A program made the position numbers and the translations under genes. Below, in pieces: positions 35,705 through 43,362 of a stretch of 64,000 nt of DNA; position 1 is the first letter of the stretch, and each line of letters starts with the position of its first letter. Source of the stretch: UBA6107 sp964390015 (GTDB lineage: Bacteria > Chloroflexota > Anaerolineae > Anaerolineales > Anaerolineaceae); assembly GCA_964390015.1 (NCBI GenBank), contig CAYMGO010000002.1, positions 1-64,000 of the forward strand, in the 5' to 3' direction. Below the pieces are notes generated by a model. The model was not told the DNA's origin. It searched no databases and was given only the letters and a program-made list of their open reading frames with translations.

Positions 35705-36675
35705 TTTCGACCTGCAACATGCAAACTGGTGCGCTTTTTGCGTTCCAGATGGAACCTGGATTCTTTCATTCCTTCTTCCATCAACGGGTACATGTACCAT
35801 CCTGTCCCAAATCCGAATAGCGAGCCGGTCAGCACGCGTAAAAACGGTGTACTTTCACGAATTGGCAGCCAACCAGGCCAGCCATCAGCAAGTCCAGGCA
35901 ATTGTGAAAAACCGTCCAACCCAATGGGAATTAACGCGATAATGATCCAATAATACCAACGCAGTGGCTTAATCTTTTTTCGTGATATTTCAAAAAATAT
36001 CCCTGATAATGCCAGTGACAGATAGATAGCCACGTCACGCTGACATAACGCAATCTTGTAGCCGAGAACATCATTGCCGTTGAAGTTCCTGGCATATTCC
36101 AAATCATCCGCCGGTTTTCCTGTTACTTCCTCGTACGTCGAGAATCCCCCTAATCCCGCCAGTTCTCGTGGATAGAAGGGTTGTTCACCCCCGATGAAAA
36201 AAGAACGATAAAAAAGTTGATGGCACAGCAACCGGTAAAAACCATAAAAACCATTCGCCATTCCAGTGTTTCCAGTTTTCATTAAAAATGGTGGCAGAAA
36301 AGAAAATCCAATGAAAATGATGATTAATACCGTAATCACCCAAACATACGACTTTGAAAACCACAGTGAGAATTTTTCTAATCGCGATAATCTAAATCGG
36401 TTATTGTCATTCGCTAACTGGGGATTCAATTCATCTCGCTCGAGGGTTGCGTTTATTGCCACATCAACTTCAGTAAGTGTAAAAGGACTGTTAATTCTAT
36501 ATGGACCGACGAGGATCACTGGCAAATCCGAGCCAAACCGTTGTTCTAGTTGCGGGTCAGCATCAACACATATGTCAACAAATGCAACACCTTTTCGATT
36601 GCACAATTCTCGTATCTGGAATGAGACTTGTGCTGAATCGTTTTTACCGGAATAGTAGTAAGTAAGTGAGCGCAT
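35701..36675 (-). CDS. DUF2085 membrane protein with degenerate glutaredoxin-like N-terminus
   Basis: Protein of 324 residues. Residues 1-80 look like a glutaredoxin/DUF836 fold (LTYYYSGKNDSAQVSFQIRE, then a strand FVDICVDADPQLEQRFG, then PVILVGPYRI), but the usual CxxC is absent. After a membrane helix (about 105-127), the DUF2085 part has FYRLLCHQLFYRSFF (about 148) and ALCQRDVAIYLSLALSGI (about 208), with the conserved H/C and C-Q-R-D residues, and further helices. The final part carries FSQLPGLADGWPGWLPIRES. Function is unknown. It is the first gene of the pgeF-yggS-yggT-yggU run and overlaps pgeF by 4 nt. Confidence 0.8.
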   Translation of the reverse strand: MRSLTYYYSGKNDSAQVSFQIRELCNRKGVAFVDICVDADPQLEQRFGSDLPVILVGPYRINSPFTLTEVDVAINATLERDELNPQLANDNNRFRLSRLEKFSLWFSKSYVWVITVLIIIFIGFSFLPPFLMKTGNTGMANGFYGFYRLLCHQLFYRSFFIGGEQPFYPRELAGLGGFSTYEEVTGKPADDLEYARNFNGNDVLGYKIALCQRDVAIYLSLALSGIFFEISRKKIKPLRWYYWIIIALIPIGLDGFSQLPGLADGWPGWLPIRESTPFLRVLTGSLFGFGTGWYMYPLMEEGMKESRFHLERKKRTSLHVAGRK

Positions 36676-36712
36676 CTTCTCGCAATATTATTTGAATACC
36701 TCATATTGAGGA

Positions 36713-37813
36713 TTATTCTGCTTTGAATTCCTTCACCCTGACGTTTGTGCCGTTGTCAAATCCCTGAACCTCAATTTTTCCATCATAGTATGGGGTCTCT
36801 GGCAGTGTCCAGCGGTAAACAAACTTAGCGATGTCAGGTTCAACGTTGACGCATCCATGTGAAAGCATTTCTCCGTAATTATTGTGCCAGTAAGTGGAAT
36901 GGATCGCCACGCCACCAGACGCAAATATGGACGTCCAGGAAACCGCAAACTCTTCATAACCGGAGGCCTTGGTTTCACCTCCCGCCATATGTAAGGAAAC
37001 ATATTTGCGATTGACTGAGTGATAATCCCCCGGTGGGGTTGACCACTTGTCCACAGGCTGGCCTTCCGAGTTGTATTTTGCACCTGTCGATACCCTCGCG
37101 AAAAGTATCTCTTGGTCATTTTCGAAACAGGATAAAGTTTGGTGATTCAAATCTATAGTGATGTACTTATTCCTAGACTCTGGCGATATCGGCGAAATAT
37201 CCTCCGGCGTGATCGGTTGAAATGCGCGCGCATCTGCCCAGAACATATCTCCATAGGATCCGTGCTTTTCCACGACGTGATAGAGTACTTCGTTTTCCGA
37301 AACTTCCCTCACACCATCGATCCATAACACCTGTGAGAAATAAAACCGTGGATTTATTGTTTCCTTCAAACGTGGTGACTTGGCTTCAGTGCCATCCAGA
37401 TAGATATCCACGAACGGAACGGTTACTTCCGCCCACATCCCGGGTTTTTCGCCATGGATTGGTAATTCCTTCAATGGCACGTTTGGTTCATTCCTTACAG
37501 GTTGTACAGAAATTGAGGGGATAAAACCCTCAGGTGTTTCGTACCATTTGCGATTTTTCCAATAAGCAGTGAACGGCTTGCCAATAATCTCCCTGTTGAG
37601 CTCTAGAATATTATCGTCGTAAACCGTTCGAATGGTAGTGCTCTCGGAATCAGGTTTGCTTTTTATTTCAACTGTATAAAAAGTTCTGCCCAGTCTTTGT
37701 CCTGCTGGAAATTCTGGAAGGTATGCGCTTACATTGGCTTCCTTGCCCAGAAACGCCGCTCCTATTCCAGTCAGTCCAAGTTTGATAAAATCCCTGCGCG
37801 TAATACTTCTCAT
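36713..37813 (-). CDS. L,D-transpeptidase (YkuD domain) with twin-arginine signal
   Basis: Exported cell-wall cross-linking enzyme, 366 residues. The N-terminus MRSITRRDFIKLGLTGIGAA is a twin-arginine (Tat) signal with the R-R-D-F-I-K pattern. The C-terminal YkuD domain (about residues 220-350) includes YITIDLNHQTLSCFENDQEI, a substrate loop with MAGG, and the catalytic HSTYWHNNYGEMLSHGCVNV with H and the S-H-G-C cysteine nucleophile (about residue 325). Tat export of an L,D-transpeptidase suggests folding before transport. It follows the MIO ammonia-lyase gene by 14 nt on the same strand. Confidence 0.92.
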   Translation of the reverse strand: MRSITRRDFIKLGLTGIGAAFLGKEANVSAYLPEFPAGQRLGRTFYTVEIKSKPDSESTTIRTVYDDNILELNREIIGKPFTAYWKNRKWYETPEGFIPSISVQPVRNEPNVPLKELPIHGEKPGMWAEVTVPFVDIYLDGTEAKSPRLKETINPRFYFSQVLWIDGVREVSENEVLYHVVEKHGSYGDMFWADARAFQPITPEDISPISPESRNKYITIDLNHQTLSCFENDQEILFARVSTGAKYNSEGQPVDKWSTPPGDYHSVNRKYVSLHMAGGETKASGYEEFAVSWTSIFASGGVAIHSTYWHNNYGEMLSHGCVNVEPDIAKFVYRWTLPETPYYDGKIEVQGFDNGTNVRVKEFKAE

Positions 37814-37827
37814 TGATCACCTATAAT

Positions 37828-39348
37828 TTACAACTCCCGATCTTGTATCATCTGATTGATGATGCGAATTTCTTTCTCCCACAAAGTATCCTCAGGGAAA
37901 TATCGTATCTTCTGTTTGAGATGATCGTATATTTTACCAGTTCCACTACCCAGTCTTCCGCTCGATATTTTTGACCGAATATCAATTGCTCTAACCGCTG
38001 TGTACAGCTCTATGCTTAGAATCTGGCGCAAATTTTCAACGATCTCAAACGCATGCCTGGCTGCCGTCATTGCATTCGCATTGTGGTCTTCTTGCCCGGC
38101 GGATGTCGGTAATGATCGAATGGAATCAGGAGTAGCCAGTGTTTGATTTTCAAGTGCCAGTGAAGTGGCCGTGTAGTGTGGCATCATCAAACCGGAATTT
38201 AACCCGGCGTTATTGCGATCATCTACCAGCATTTGGGGTAATCCAAAATTTAATTTTTCATCGATCATGCGGTTGATACGACGTTCTGAGATCGCACCAA
38301 GTTCACAAAGTGCAATGGATAGAAAATCCATCACTAATCCCAAAGGTTCACCATGAAAGTTGCCTCCGGAAACGGCCTCTCCAGGTTCAAAGATGAGTGG
38401 ATTATCAGTTGCAGCATTAATTTCATTTTCAACAATATTTCTCACATGGTCAACCGAGTCTCTAACAGCTCCATGTACCTGTGGAATACATCGTATTGAA
38501 TATGCGTCCTGTACTTGATCCATGGAATTGATCCAGCTGCTACCCGAGATCAATCGCAGCAGATTTCTGGCAGTTTCAATTTGCCCGCGCTGGTTCCTTA
38601 CCTGATGGATTCGCTGATCCAAAGGATCTGATCGTGCGCATAATCCTTCCATGGACATTGCAGCGGCCACTTCTCCAATCCGTAATAAATATTCTGCCTG
38701 GTGCACCGCCAATGAGGCTAATGCAGCCGTAAATGTGGCGCCATTATTGAGTGCCAATCCTTCCTTTGCGCCAAGGATCACGCGCGGTATACCGGCAACT
38801 TCCATAGCCTTTTTGCCCGAATAAACTTGACCCTCAAATTTTGCCGAACCTGACTCTTCGTCCAGATCATTTTCATCCGTTGAAAGCACGAGAGCCATGT
38901 GAGAAAGCTGGCACAGGTCACCTGAAGATCCCAAAGAGCCTTTTGATGGGATTACTGGTGTCACCTGCTTATTGAGCATTTCAAGGAGCGTTTGAATTAT
39001 CTCAACCCTAATACCTGAAAAACCTTTAGATAAAGTAGCAGCTCGGATAAAAATTGCCGCTCTAACAACTTCATCTGGTAGTGGATCGCCTGTACCCACA
39101 GCGTGACTGATGATCAAATTGTGGTTGAGTTTGGCAATCTCAGAGTGGTTGATCTTCTTGTTAGCAAAGATGCCGAATCCAGTGTTTACGCCGTATACTG
39201 GTTTTCCGATCTTAATAATTTCGTCAACATGCTGCCTGGATCTGTTGATGTCCTGCACTACAAGAGCATCAAGGGTTACGGAATCTCTCCCGTAAGCGAT
39301 TTTGTAAACATCGTCGATTGTTATTCTCTTCTTTCTTTCGATTTTCAT
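37828..39348 (-). CDS. MIO-type aromatic amino acid / histidine ammonia-lyase family protein
   Basis: Homologue of histidine ammonia-lyase, 506 residues. Family motifs: VYGVNTGFGIFA with the catalytic tyrosine (about residue 52-63), NLIISHAVGTGDPLP, QDAYSIRCIPQVHGAVRDS, NEINAATDNPLIF, SGGNFHGEPLGLVMDF and the late LPTSAGQEDHNANA. The cofactor-forming tripeptide reads Ser-Ser-Gly in GSLGSSGDLCQLSHMAL (about residues 138-154) instead of the usual Ala-Ser-Gly, and the following residues differ from HutH. No hutU, hutI or hutG lies nearby. The enzyme is therefore called at family level; substrate may be histidine or another amino acid. Confidence 0.8.
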   Translation of the reverse strand: MKIERKKRITIDDVYKIAYGRDSVTLDALVVQDINRSRQHVDEIIKIGKPVYGVNTGFGIFANKKINHSEIAKLNHNLIISHAVGTGDPLPDEVVRAAIFIRAATLSKGFSGIRVEIIQTLLEMLNKQVTPVIPSKGSLGSSGDLCQLSHMALVLSTDENDLDEESGSAKFEGQVYSGKKAMEVAGIPRVILGAKEGLALNNGATFTAALASLAVHQAEYLLRIGEVAAAMSMEGLCARSDPLDQRIHQVRNQRGQIETARNLLRLISGSSWINSMDQVQDAYSIRCIPQVHGAVRDSVDHVRNIVENEINAATDNPLIFEPGEAVSGGNFHGEPLGLVMDFLSIALCELGAISERRINRMIDEKLNFGLPQMLVDDRNNAGLNSGLMMPHYTATSLALENQTLATPDSIRSLPTSAGQEDHNANAMTAARHAFEIVENLRQILSIELYTAVRAIDIRSKISSGRLGSGTGKIYDHLKQKIRYFPEDTLWEKEIRIINQMIQDREL

Positions 39349-39358
39349 ATGCCTGCCT

Positions 39359-40066
39359 TTATAAAAGGATGGTAGAAAGAAGCAGTGAGATAGCCGGAAC
39401 AGTGATGTTATCGTAATCTGATGGTGTTACAGATTCTACAAAAGCCGCGATTGTCGCAATTAATAGTGTCATAAATACCAAGGCTCTTTTTTCCAGTTCG
39501 GCTGGTAAGGGATTTATTATCAGTAAAGTCATTAGAATTGCTAAGGATCCTCCAACAATTATCATAGATAAGGATCCTATTACAGTTTTCTTTTTAGCCC
39601 AAGGTAACGGGATTGATTTTATCCGGCTACCAATAAGATCAGCGGCTCCATCACCACCACAAAGGATCATCAACGCAATCACCGCATGAAAGGTTTTCCA
39701 GAAAAAAAGTGTTACGAGAACAAACACAATACCATAAAAGAGAGGGCCTTTCAGCAACTCTCGTTTTTCGCCTGTACGCGCCATTGACTGGACAGATGTG
39801 TAATCCTTCAAATATCCCAATCCCACAATTAATACCTGGACAACAATTAGTAATGGTACTGCGGCCGCGAGGTAACGTGAAATTTCTTTGTCAGGAAAGA
39901 GCAGCCAGCACAACAGGTAAACTGGACCCGTTCCAATGTGGATGAGCTTTCTGGATATCGTGCTCTCGATCACTTCTTTCGAAGCCAGAAAATTGATTAA
40001 CCTCATCCAAATAATGCAAAGAATGAGTGTTAAAAGCATAGCTATCCAGGGACTATTTAGCATCAT
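39359..40066 (-). CDS. Phytol/dolichol kinase-like membrane protein
   Basis: Integral membrane protein of 235 residues with about six helices, of the CDP-diglyceride synthase-like superfamily that includes phytol kinase (VTE5) and dolichol kinase. Motifs: ISRKLIHIGTGPVYLLCWLL (RKxxH, about residues 37-56), GEKRELLKGPLFYGIVF, CGGDGAADLIGSRIKSIPLP (G-D-G-x-A-D, about 136-155), KKKTVIGSLSMIIVG (about 158-172) and AAFVESVTPSDYDNITVP. A CTP-dependent lipid-alcohol kinase role is likely; the lipid is unknown. It overlaps smpB by 4 nt. Confidence 0.85.
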   Translation of the reverse strand: MMLNSPWIAMLLTLILCIIWMRLINFLASKEVIESTISRKLIHIGTGPVYLLCWLLFPDKEISRYLAAAVPLLIVVQVLIVGLGYLKDYTSVQSMARTGEKRELLKGPLFYGIVFVLVTLFFWKTFHAVIALMILCGGDGAADLIGSRIKSIPLPWAKKKTVIGSLSMIIVGGSLAILMTLLIINPLPAELEKRALVFMTLLIATIAAFVESVTPSDYDNITVPAISLLLSTILL

Positions 40067-40518
40067 AAATTCCTTTCTGCCATGGTTCTATCTGCTTCCC
40101 GTTTTAAGTCTTTGTCGGCAATGTCACGCCTTTTATCGTAAAGTTTCTTTCCCTTGGCTATCGCGATTTCAAGTTTGGCTTTTCCATCCTTCAGGTACAT
40201 ACAAACAGGTATGATGGTAACTCCCTTTAATTTCACTTCGTTCCACAATTGTCTTATTTCCTTTTTGTGAAGTAAAAGCCTGCGCGGACGTTTGGGGTCA
40301 TGGTCAGCGTAACTTGCTGCCTGATATGAGGCGATGTGAGAATTTATTAGCCATGCTTGTTGCCCATCAAGCTTGATGTATGCCTCTTGTAAACTGACCT
40401 GTCCTGCCCTGGCTGATTTAATTTCGCTGCCTTTGAGTGCAATACCAGCTTCAAATCTCTCCAAAAGAAAGAATTCAAATTGAGCCTTGCGATTTTTTGA
40501 AATTATCTTGTTGCCCAT
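40063..40518 (-). CDS. smpB: SsrA-binding protein
   Basis: tmRNA-binding protein for rescue of stalled ribosomes, 151 residues. Motifs: NRKAQFEFFLLERFEAGIAL, the family's GSEIKSARAGQVSLQEAYIK (about residues 32-51), NSHIASYQAAS, DPKRPRRLLLHKKEI (K-R-x-R-K-L-L-L-x-x-x-E) and the C-terminal basic tail KLYDKRRDIADKDLKREADR that enters the mRNA path. No tmRNA gene (ssrA) was seen in the window. Confidence 0.96.
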   Translation of the reverse strand: MGNKIISKNRKAQFEFFLLERFEAGIALKGSEIKSARAGQVSLQEAYIKLDGQQAWLINSHIASYQAASYADHDPKRPRRLLLHKKEIRQLWNEVKLKGVTIIPVCMYLKDGKAKLEIAIAKGKKLYDKRRDIADKDLKREADRTMAERNL

Positions 40519-40543
40519 GTATGTATTATGCCTATGCGCAATA

Positions 40544-41167
40544 TTATCGTGATTGAAAATAGGAGAATAAACCGATAAGCACGCCTATCACACTTAGCAG
40601 GACGATGATCAATCCGATTGGGATCCCCGCCAAAATCTGCCCTGTTGCTGCCTCAAAGGTCGGTATCTGTAGAGGTGCCGGTTCTGTAAACGTGGGCAGC
40701 CGCGTTGCCCGTGGCGTTGTAATAAATTGCGCTGCCATCGTTGGATCAATGGTTATGGTCGTTATGGGTACGGGTGATGGCGGGTTCTCAATCACTGCCA
40801 GCTCTCCGGGGCTAACATCCATGTACAGAGACCAAACCCAACCGATTCCTCCCTGCGCACCGGGGTATTCCACTACCAACCAGTCTCCTCCAGCGGATCT
40901 GCCTACAACTGGTACCTCCGCACCCAACAGAATGACACCTACCTGCGGGTAAAGCACACTCGGGCCAGACCGCACGTTTACGCGATCTTCCGTCAGACCA
41001 ATCTTAACCTTAGCGGTAACGCCTTTTGGCGTGCCCGTAACCGTGGGGATTGATCCCGTCGGTTGTTGTGCTATCACATAATCTGTTGAAGAGTTCTCGA
41101 ACAAAACAAGTACAGTGACTATAAGTGCTGCAACCAGCACTATCCATTTAATTTTGTTAAAACCCAT
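40544..41167 (-). CDS. Membrane-anchored SH3-domain protein
   Basis: Protein of 207 residues with an N-terminal signal anchor (KWIVLVAALIVTVLVLFE), an extracytoplasmic bacterial SH3 domain (about residues 50-115: TEDRVNVRSGPSVLYPQVGV, then GAEVPVVGRSAGGDWLVVEY and GGIGWVWSLYMDVS), a proline/threonine-rich linker and a C-terminal membrane helix (IPIGLIIVLLSVIGVLIGLF). Both ends are thus in the membrane. SH3b domains of this type bind cell-wall or protein ligands. ATG 41167 is chosen over 41212 because GTGGAGATTT precedes it. Confidence 0.8.
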   Translation of the reverse strand: MGFNKIKWIVLVAALIVTVLVLFENSSTDYVIAQQPTGSIPTVTGTPKGVTAKVKIGLTEDRVNVRSGPSVLYPQVGVILLGAEVPVVGRSAGGDWLVVEYPGAQGGIGWVWSLYMDVSPGELAVIENPPSPVPITTITIDPTMAAQFITTPRATRLPTFTEPAPLQIPTFEAATGQILAGIPIGLIIVLLSVIGVLIGLFSYFQSR

Positions 41168-41202
41168 TAAATCTCCACAAATGATATTCAGTATTTTTTG
41201 AT

Positions 41203-41208
41203 TATAAT
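41203..41208 (+). promoter_or_regulatory. Possible -10 box, leaderless arrangement, for zinc-ribbon gene
   Basis: TATAAT lies 6 nt before the ATG at 41215, so transcription would start at or near the start codon. No convincing -35 is visible and no ribosome site precedes the ATG. Confidence 0.35.
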
Positions 41209-41214
41209 TCAATT

Positions 41215-41802
41215 ATGCCACAGAGAATTTATCACGGAAAATTATCAAACAACGATCTGGCAAAGGCGATTATCGCCCACTTTGGACGCGGCAATCTTCA
41301 AGTGCAGCAATTTGGCAGTGGAGATAACCTGGTTATACAATTGGCCACCTCTCCGTATGCACGTTCAGGTGGAACCACCGCTTTGAGTGTTTTGCTACAA
41401 AATGTTGAGGATGGTGTTTCAGTATCACTCAGCAAACAAACCTGGTTGGGTGTTGCTGCCAGCCTGGGTGTCTCTACGATCTCCGCGCTACGCAATCCTC
41501 TGAGTTTGCTCAATCGCCTTGATGACATTGCGCAGGATATTGAGTATGTGCAGCTCGTTGACAACGTTTGGAGTGTCATCGATAAGACAGCCCGGTCTCT
41601 TGGTTCTGGTTTCGAATTGTCGGAGCGCTTGAATAGATACGTCTGTGATTACTGCAATATCGCTAATCCTCCCGGTGAACCCAGTTGCATCGCCTGTGGA
41701 GCGCCATTAGGAGATATCCAGCCCAGAACATGCATTAATTGCGGTTTTGTCATCACCCGACGTGAGAAGGTATGTCCCAATTGCGGTAAGGCTATTGCAT
41801 AG
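41215..41802 (+). CDS. Double zinc-ribbon protein of unknown function
   Basis: Protein of 195 residues. The N-terminal ~140 residues form an alpha/beta domain I do not recognise (ISHGKLSNNDLA-like start, then LQVQQFGSGDNLVIQLATSP, and TWLGVAASLGVSTISALRNP). The C-terminal ~55 residues are two zinc ribbons: VCDYCNIANPPGEPSCIACG and TCINCGFVITRREKVCPNCG, with four CxxC pairs in all. The N-terminal part is reminiscent of sensors of aggregated or unfolded protein or of a scaffold, but nothing in the sequence proves a role. DegV follows after 9 nt, with AGGAGGAAATA before its ATG. Confidence 0.75.
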   Translation: MPQRIYHGKLSNNDLAKAIIAHFGRGNLQVQQFGSGDNLVIQLATSPYARSGGTTALSVLLQNVEDGVSVSLSKQTWLGVAASLGVSTISALRNPLSLLNRLDDIAQDIEYVQLVDNVWSVIDKTARSLGSGFELSERLNRYVCDYCNIANPPGEPSCIACGAPLGDIQPRTCINCGFVITRREKVCPNCGKAIA

Positions 41803-41811
41803 GAGGAAATA

Positions 41812-42651
41812 ATGATTAAGATTGTTGCGGACACCACATCCACCATTCCCCCTTTAGAAGCGGAGAAGCTTGGGCTACATTATCTACCGCAGATTATCAT
41901 TTTCGGTGAGAAATCTTATCGTGATGACTATGAACTGAATTCACGAGACTTTCTAAAGAAACTAAGAGCATCCAGTGTGCTACCGAAAACCGCGGCTCCC
42001 CCGCCCGCTTTGTATGTGCCGATTTTTCAGGAATTGACCGGTCAGGGGCATACGATCATTGTGATCTGCCCATCGCAGAAAGTCAGCGGCACTTACCGCA
42101 GCGCTGCTGAGGCGGCTTTGGAGTTTCCCGAAGCTGACATTCACGTTGTCGACACACAAACCATCGGACCGGCATTGGGCACTCTTGTGATGAAGGGACT
42201 TAATTGGGCCAGTGAAGGCAAATCCGTTGATTTCATCGTCGATAGCATCGAAGAATTGGGGAAAAAGGTCAAAATATATTTTTACGTTGATACGCTTGAA
42301 TACCTCCATAAAGGAGGACGCATTGGTAGTGCTGCTGCCCTGGTAGGCAGCCTATTGCAGGTAAAACCTATACTGTTATTCAAAGATGGCCAGGTGAATC
42401 CATTTGAAAAACAACGAACCAAAAAGAAAGCGCTGGAGCGAATTGTGGAATTGGTAATGCAGGAATGCCCACCGGTTCCTGAATCTCATCTGGCGATCCT
42501 TGAAGCAGATGCAATGGATGATGCAGTTGCGTTGCGAACTCAATTTCAAGAAAATCTAAAAATTGATACCGTCCAAATTGCTGATCTTCCACCTGCAATA
42601 ATCGTTCACGCCGGCCCCGGTGTAGTTGCTGCAAGTTTTTTTGAAGTCTGA
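41812..42651 (+). CDS. DegV family fatty-acid-binding protein
   Basis: Cytosolic fatty-acid-binding protein of 279 residues (DegV/FakB family; FakB supplies fatty acids to the FakA kinase). Motifs: IVADTTSTIPPLEAEKLGL (D-S/T-T start), LPQIIIFGEKSYRD, SSVLPKTAAPPPALYVPIFQ (the 'T-S-x-P' loop), VICPSQKVSGTYRSAA (about residue 82-97), VVDTQTIGPALGTLVMKG and LEYLHKGGRIGSAAALVGS (about 160-178), then VKPILLFKDG. The fit is good throughout. No FakA homologue is adjacent. Confidence 0.93.
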   Translation: MIKIVADTTSTIPPLEAEKLGLHYLPQIIIFGEKSYRDDYELNSRDFLKKLRASSVLPKTAAPPPALYVPIFQELTGQGHTIIVICPSQKVSGTYRSAAEAALEFPEADIHVVDTQTIGPALGTLVMKGLNWASEGKSVDFIVDSIEELGKKVKIYFYVDTLEYLHKGGRIGSAAALVGSLLQVKPILLFKDGQVNPFEKQRTKKKALERIVELVMQECPPVPESHLAILEADAMDDAVALRTQFQENLKIDTVQIADLPPAIIVHAGPGVVAASFFEV

Positions 42652-42664
42652 TTAACCAATCAAC

Positions 42665-43309
42665 ATGGAGTTTTTATACAGAGACGATCAGATCATCGCG
42701 GTGAACAAACCCGCGGGTCTATTAACGATCCCTGATGGCTACATCAAGGATCAACCCAATCTAAAGAACCTGCTCGAATCACATTTTCAGAAAGTAATGA
42801 CGGTTCACCGCCTGGACAAAGAAACCAGTGGTGTTTTGCTGTTTGCCTTGACTGCTGAAGCCCATAGAGATCTGTCTATTCAGTTCGAAACAAGAAAAGT
42901 CTTAAAAAACTATCTTGCCCTGGCGTCCGGGGTGTTATCTGACGAGTCCATGGAAATAGACGTTCCGCTGCGAGTGAATGGTGATCGCAAACATCGCACC
43001 ATCGCGAGTACTGACATGGGGAAACCAGCGTTTACAAAAATTGAAGTATTAAGTCAGTACGAATTCTACACCTTATTGAGGGTCGTCCCCAAAACCGGGT
43101 ACATACATCAGATAAGAGCCCATCTGAGTTATATCGGTCATCCAATAGTCAACGACCGACTTTACGGGAGAACCAAATTACCAACCACGTGCCCTTTTCA
43201 GTCAGACAGGTTGATGTTACACGCTTTTAACATTAATTTTTTGCATCCAACGTCCCACGAATCAATGATTATAGAAGCACCAACTCCTTGCGAATTCTCC
43301 CGTTTATAA
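42665..43309 (+). CDS. RluA-family RNA pseudouridine synthase
   Basis: Pseudouridine synthase of 214 residues, converting uridines in rRNA or tRNA. Motifs: DDQIIAVNKPAGLLTIPDGY (motif I, about residues 7-26), VMTVHRLDKETSGVLLFALT (motif II with the catalytic aspartate, about 49-60), FTKIEVLSQYEFYTLLRVVP, and KTGYIHQIRAHLSYIGHPIV (motif III, TG.xHQIR). No S4 domain is present, and the protein is shorter than RluC/RluD. Target site cannot be deduced. Confidence 0.92.
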   Translation: MEFLYRDDQIIAVNKPAGLLTIPDGYIKDQPNLKNLLESHFQKVMTVHRLDKETSGVLLFALTAEAHRDLSIQFETRKVLKNYLALASGVLSDESMEIDVPLRVNGDRKHRTIASTDMGKPAFTKIEVLSQYEFYTLLRVVPKTGYIHQIRAHLSYIGHPIVNDRLYGRTKLPTTCPFQSDRLMLHAFNINFLHPTSHESMIIEAPTPCEFSRL

Positions 43310-43310
43310 A

Positions 43311-43345
43311 AAAAACAGGAACCGGGTATAGCCCGATTCCTGTTT
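43311..43345 (-). terminator. Intrinsic terminator between RluA and hppA genes
   Basis: Hairpin with outer stem AAACAGGAA/TTCCTGTTT and inner CGGG/CCCG. On the minus strand it is followed by a long T run, so it mainly ends the hppA transcript; on the plus strand only a short T run follows the hairpin. Confidence 0.85.
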
Positions 43346-43362
43346 AGACTTGCGAAAACCTG

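Noticed and set aside
37828..39348. Confident HutH call
   Set aside because: The MIO tripeptide and neighbouring residues differ from HutH, and no histidine-degradation genes are nearby; kept at family level.
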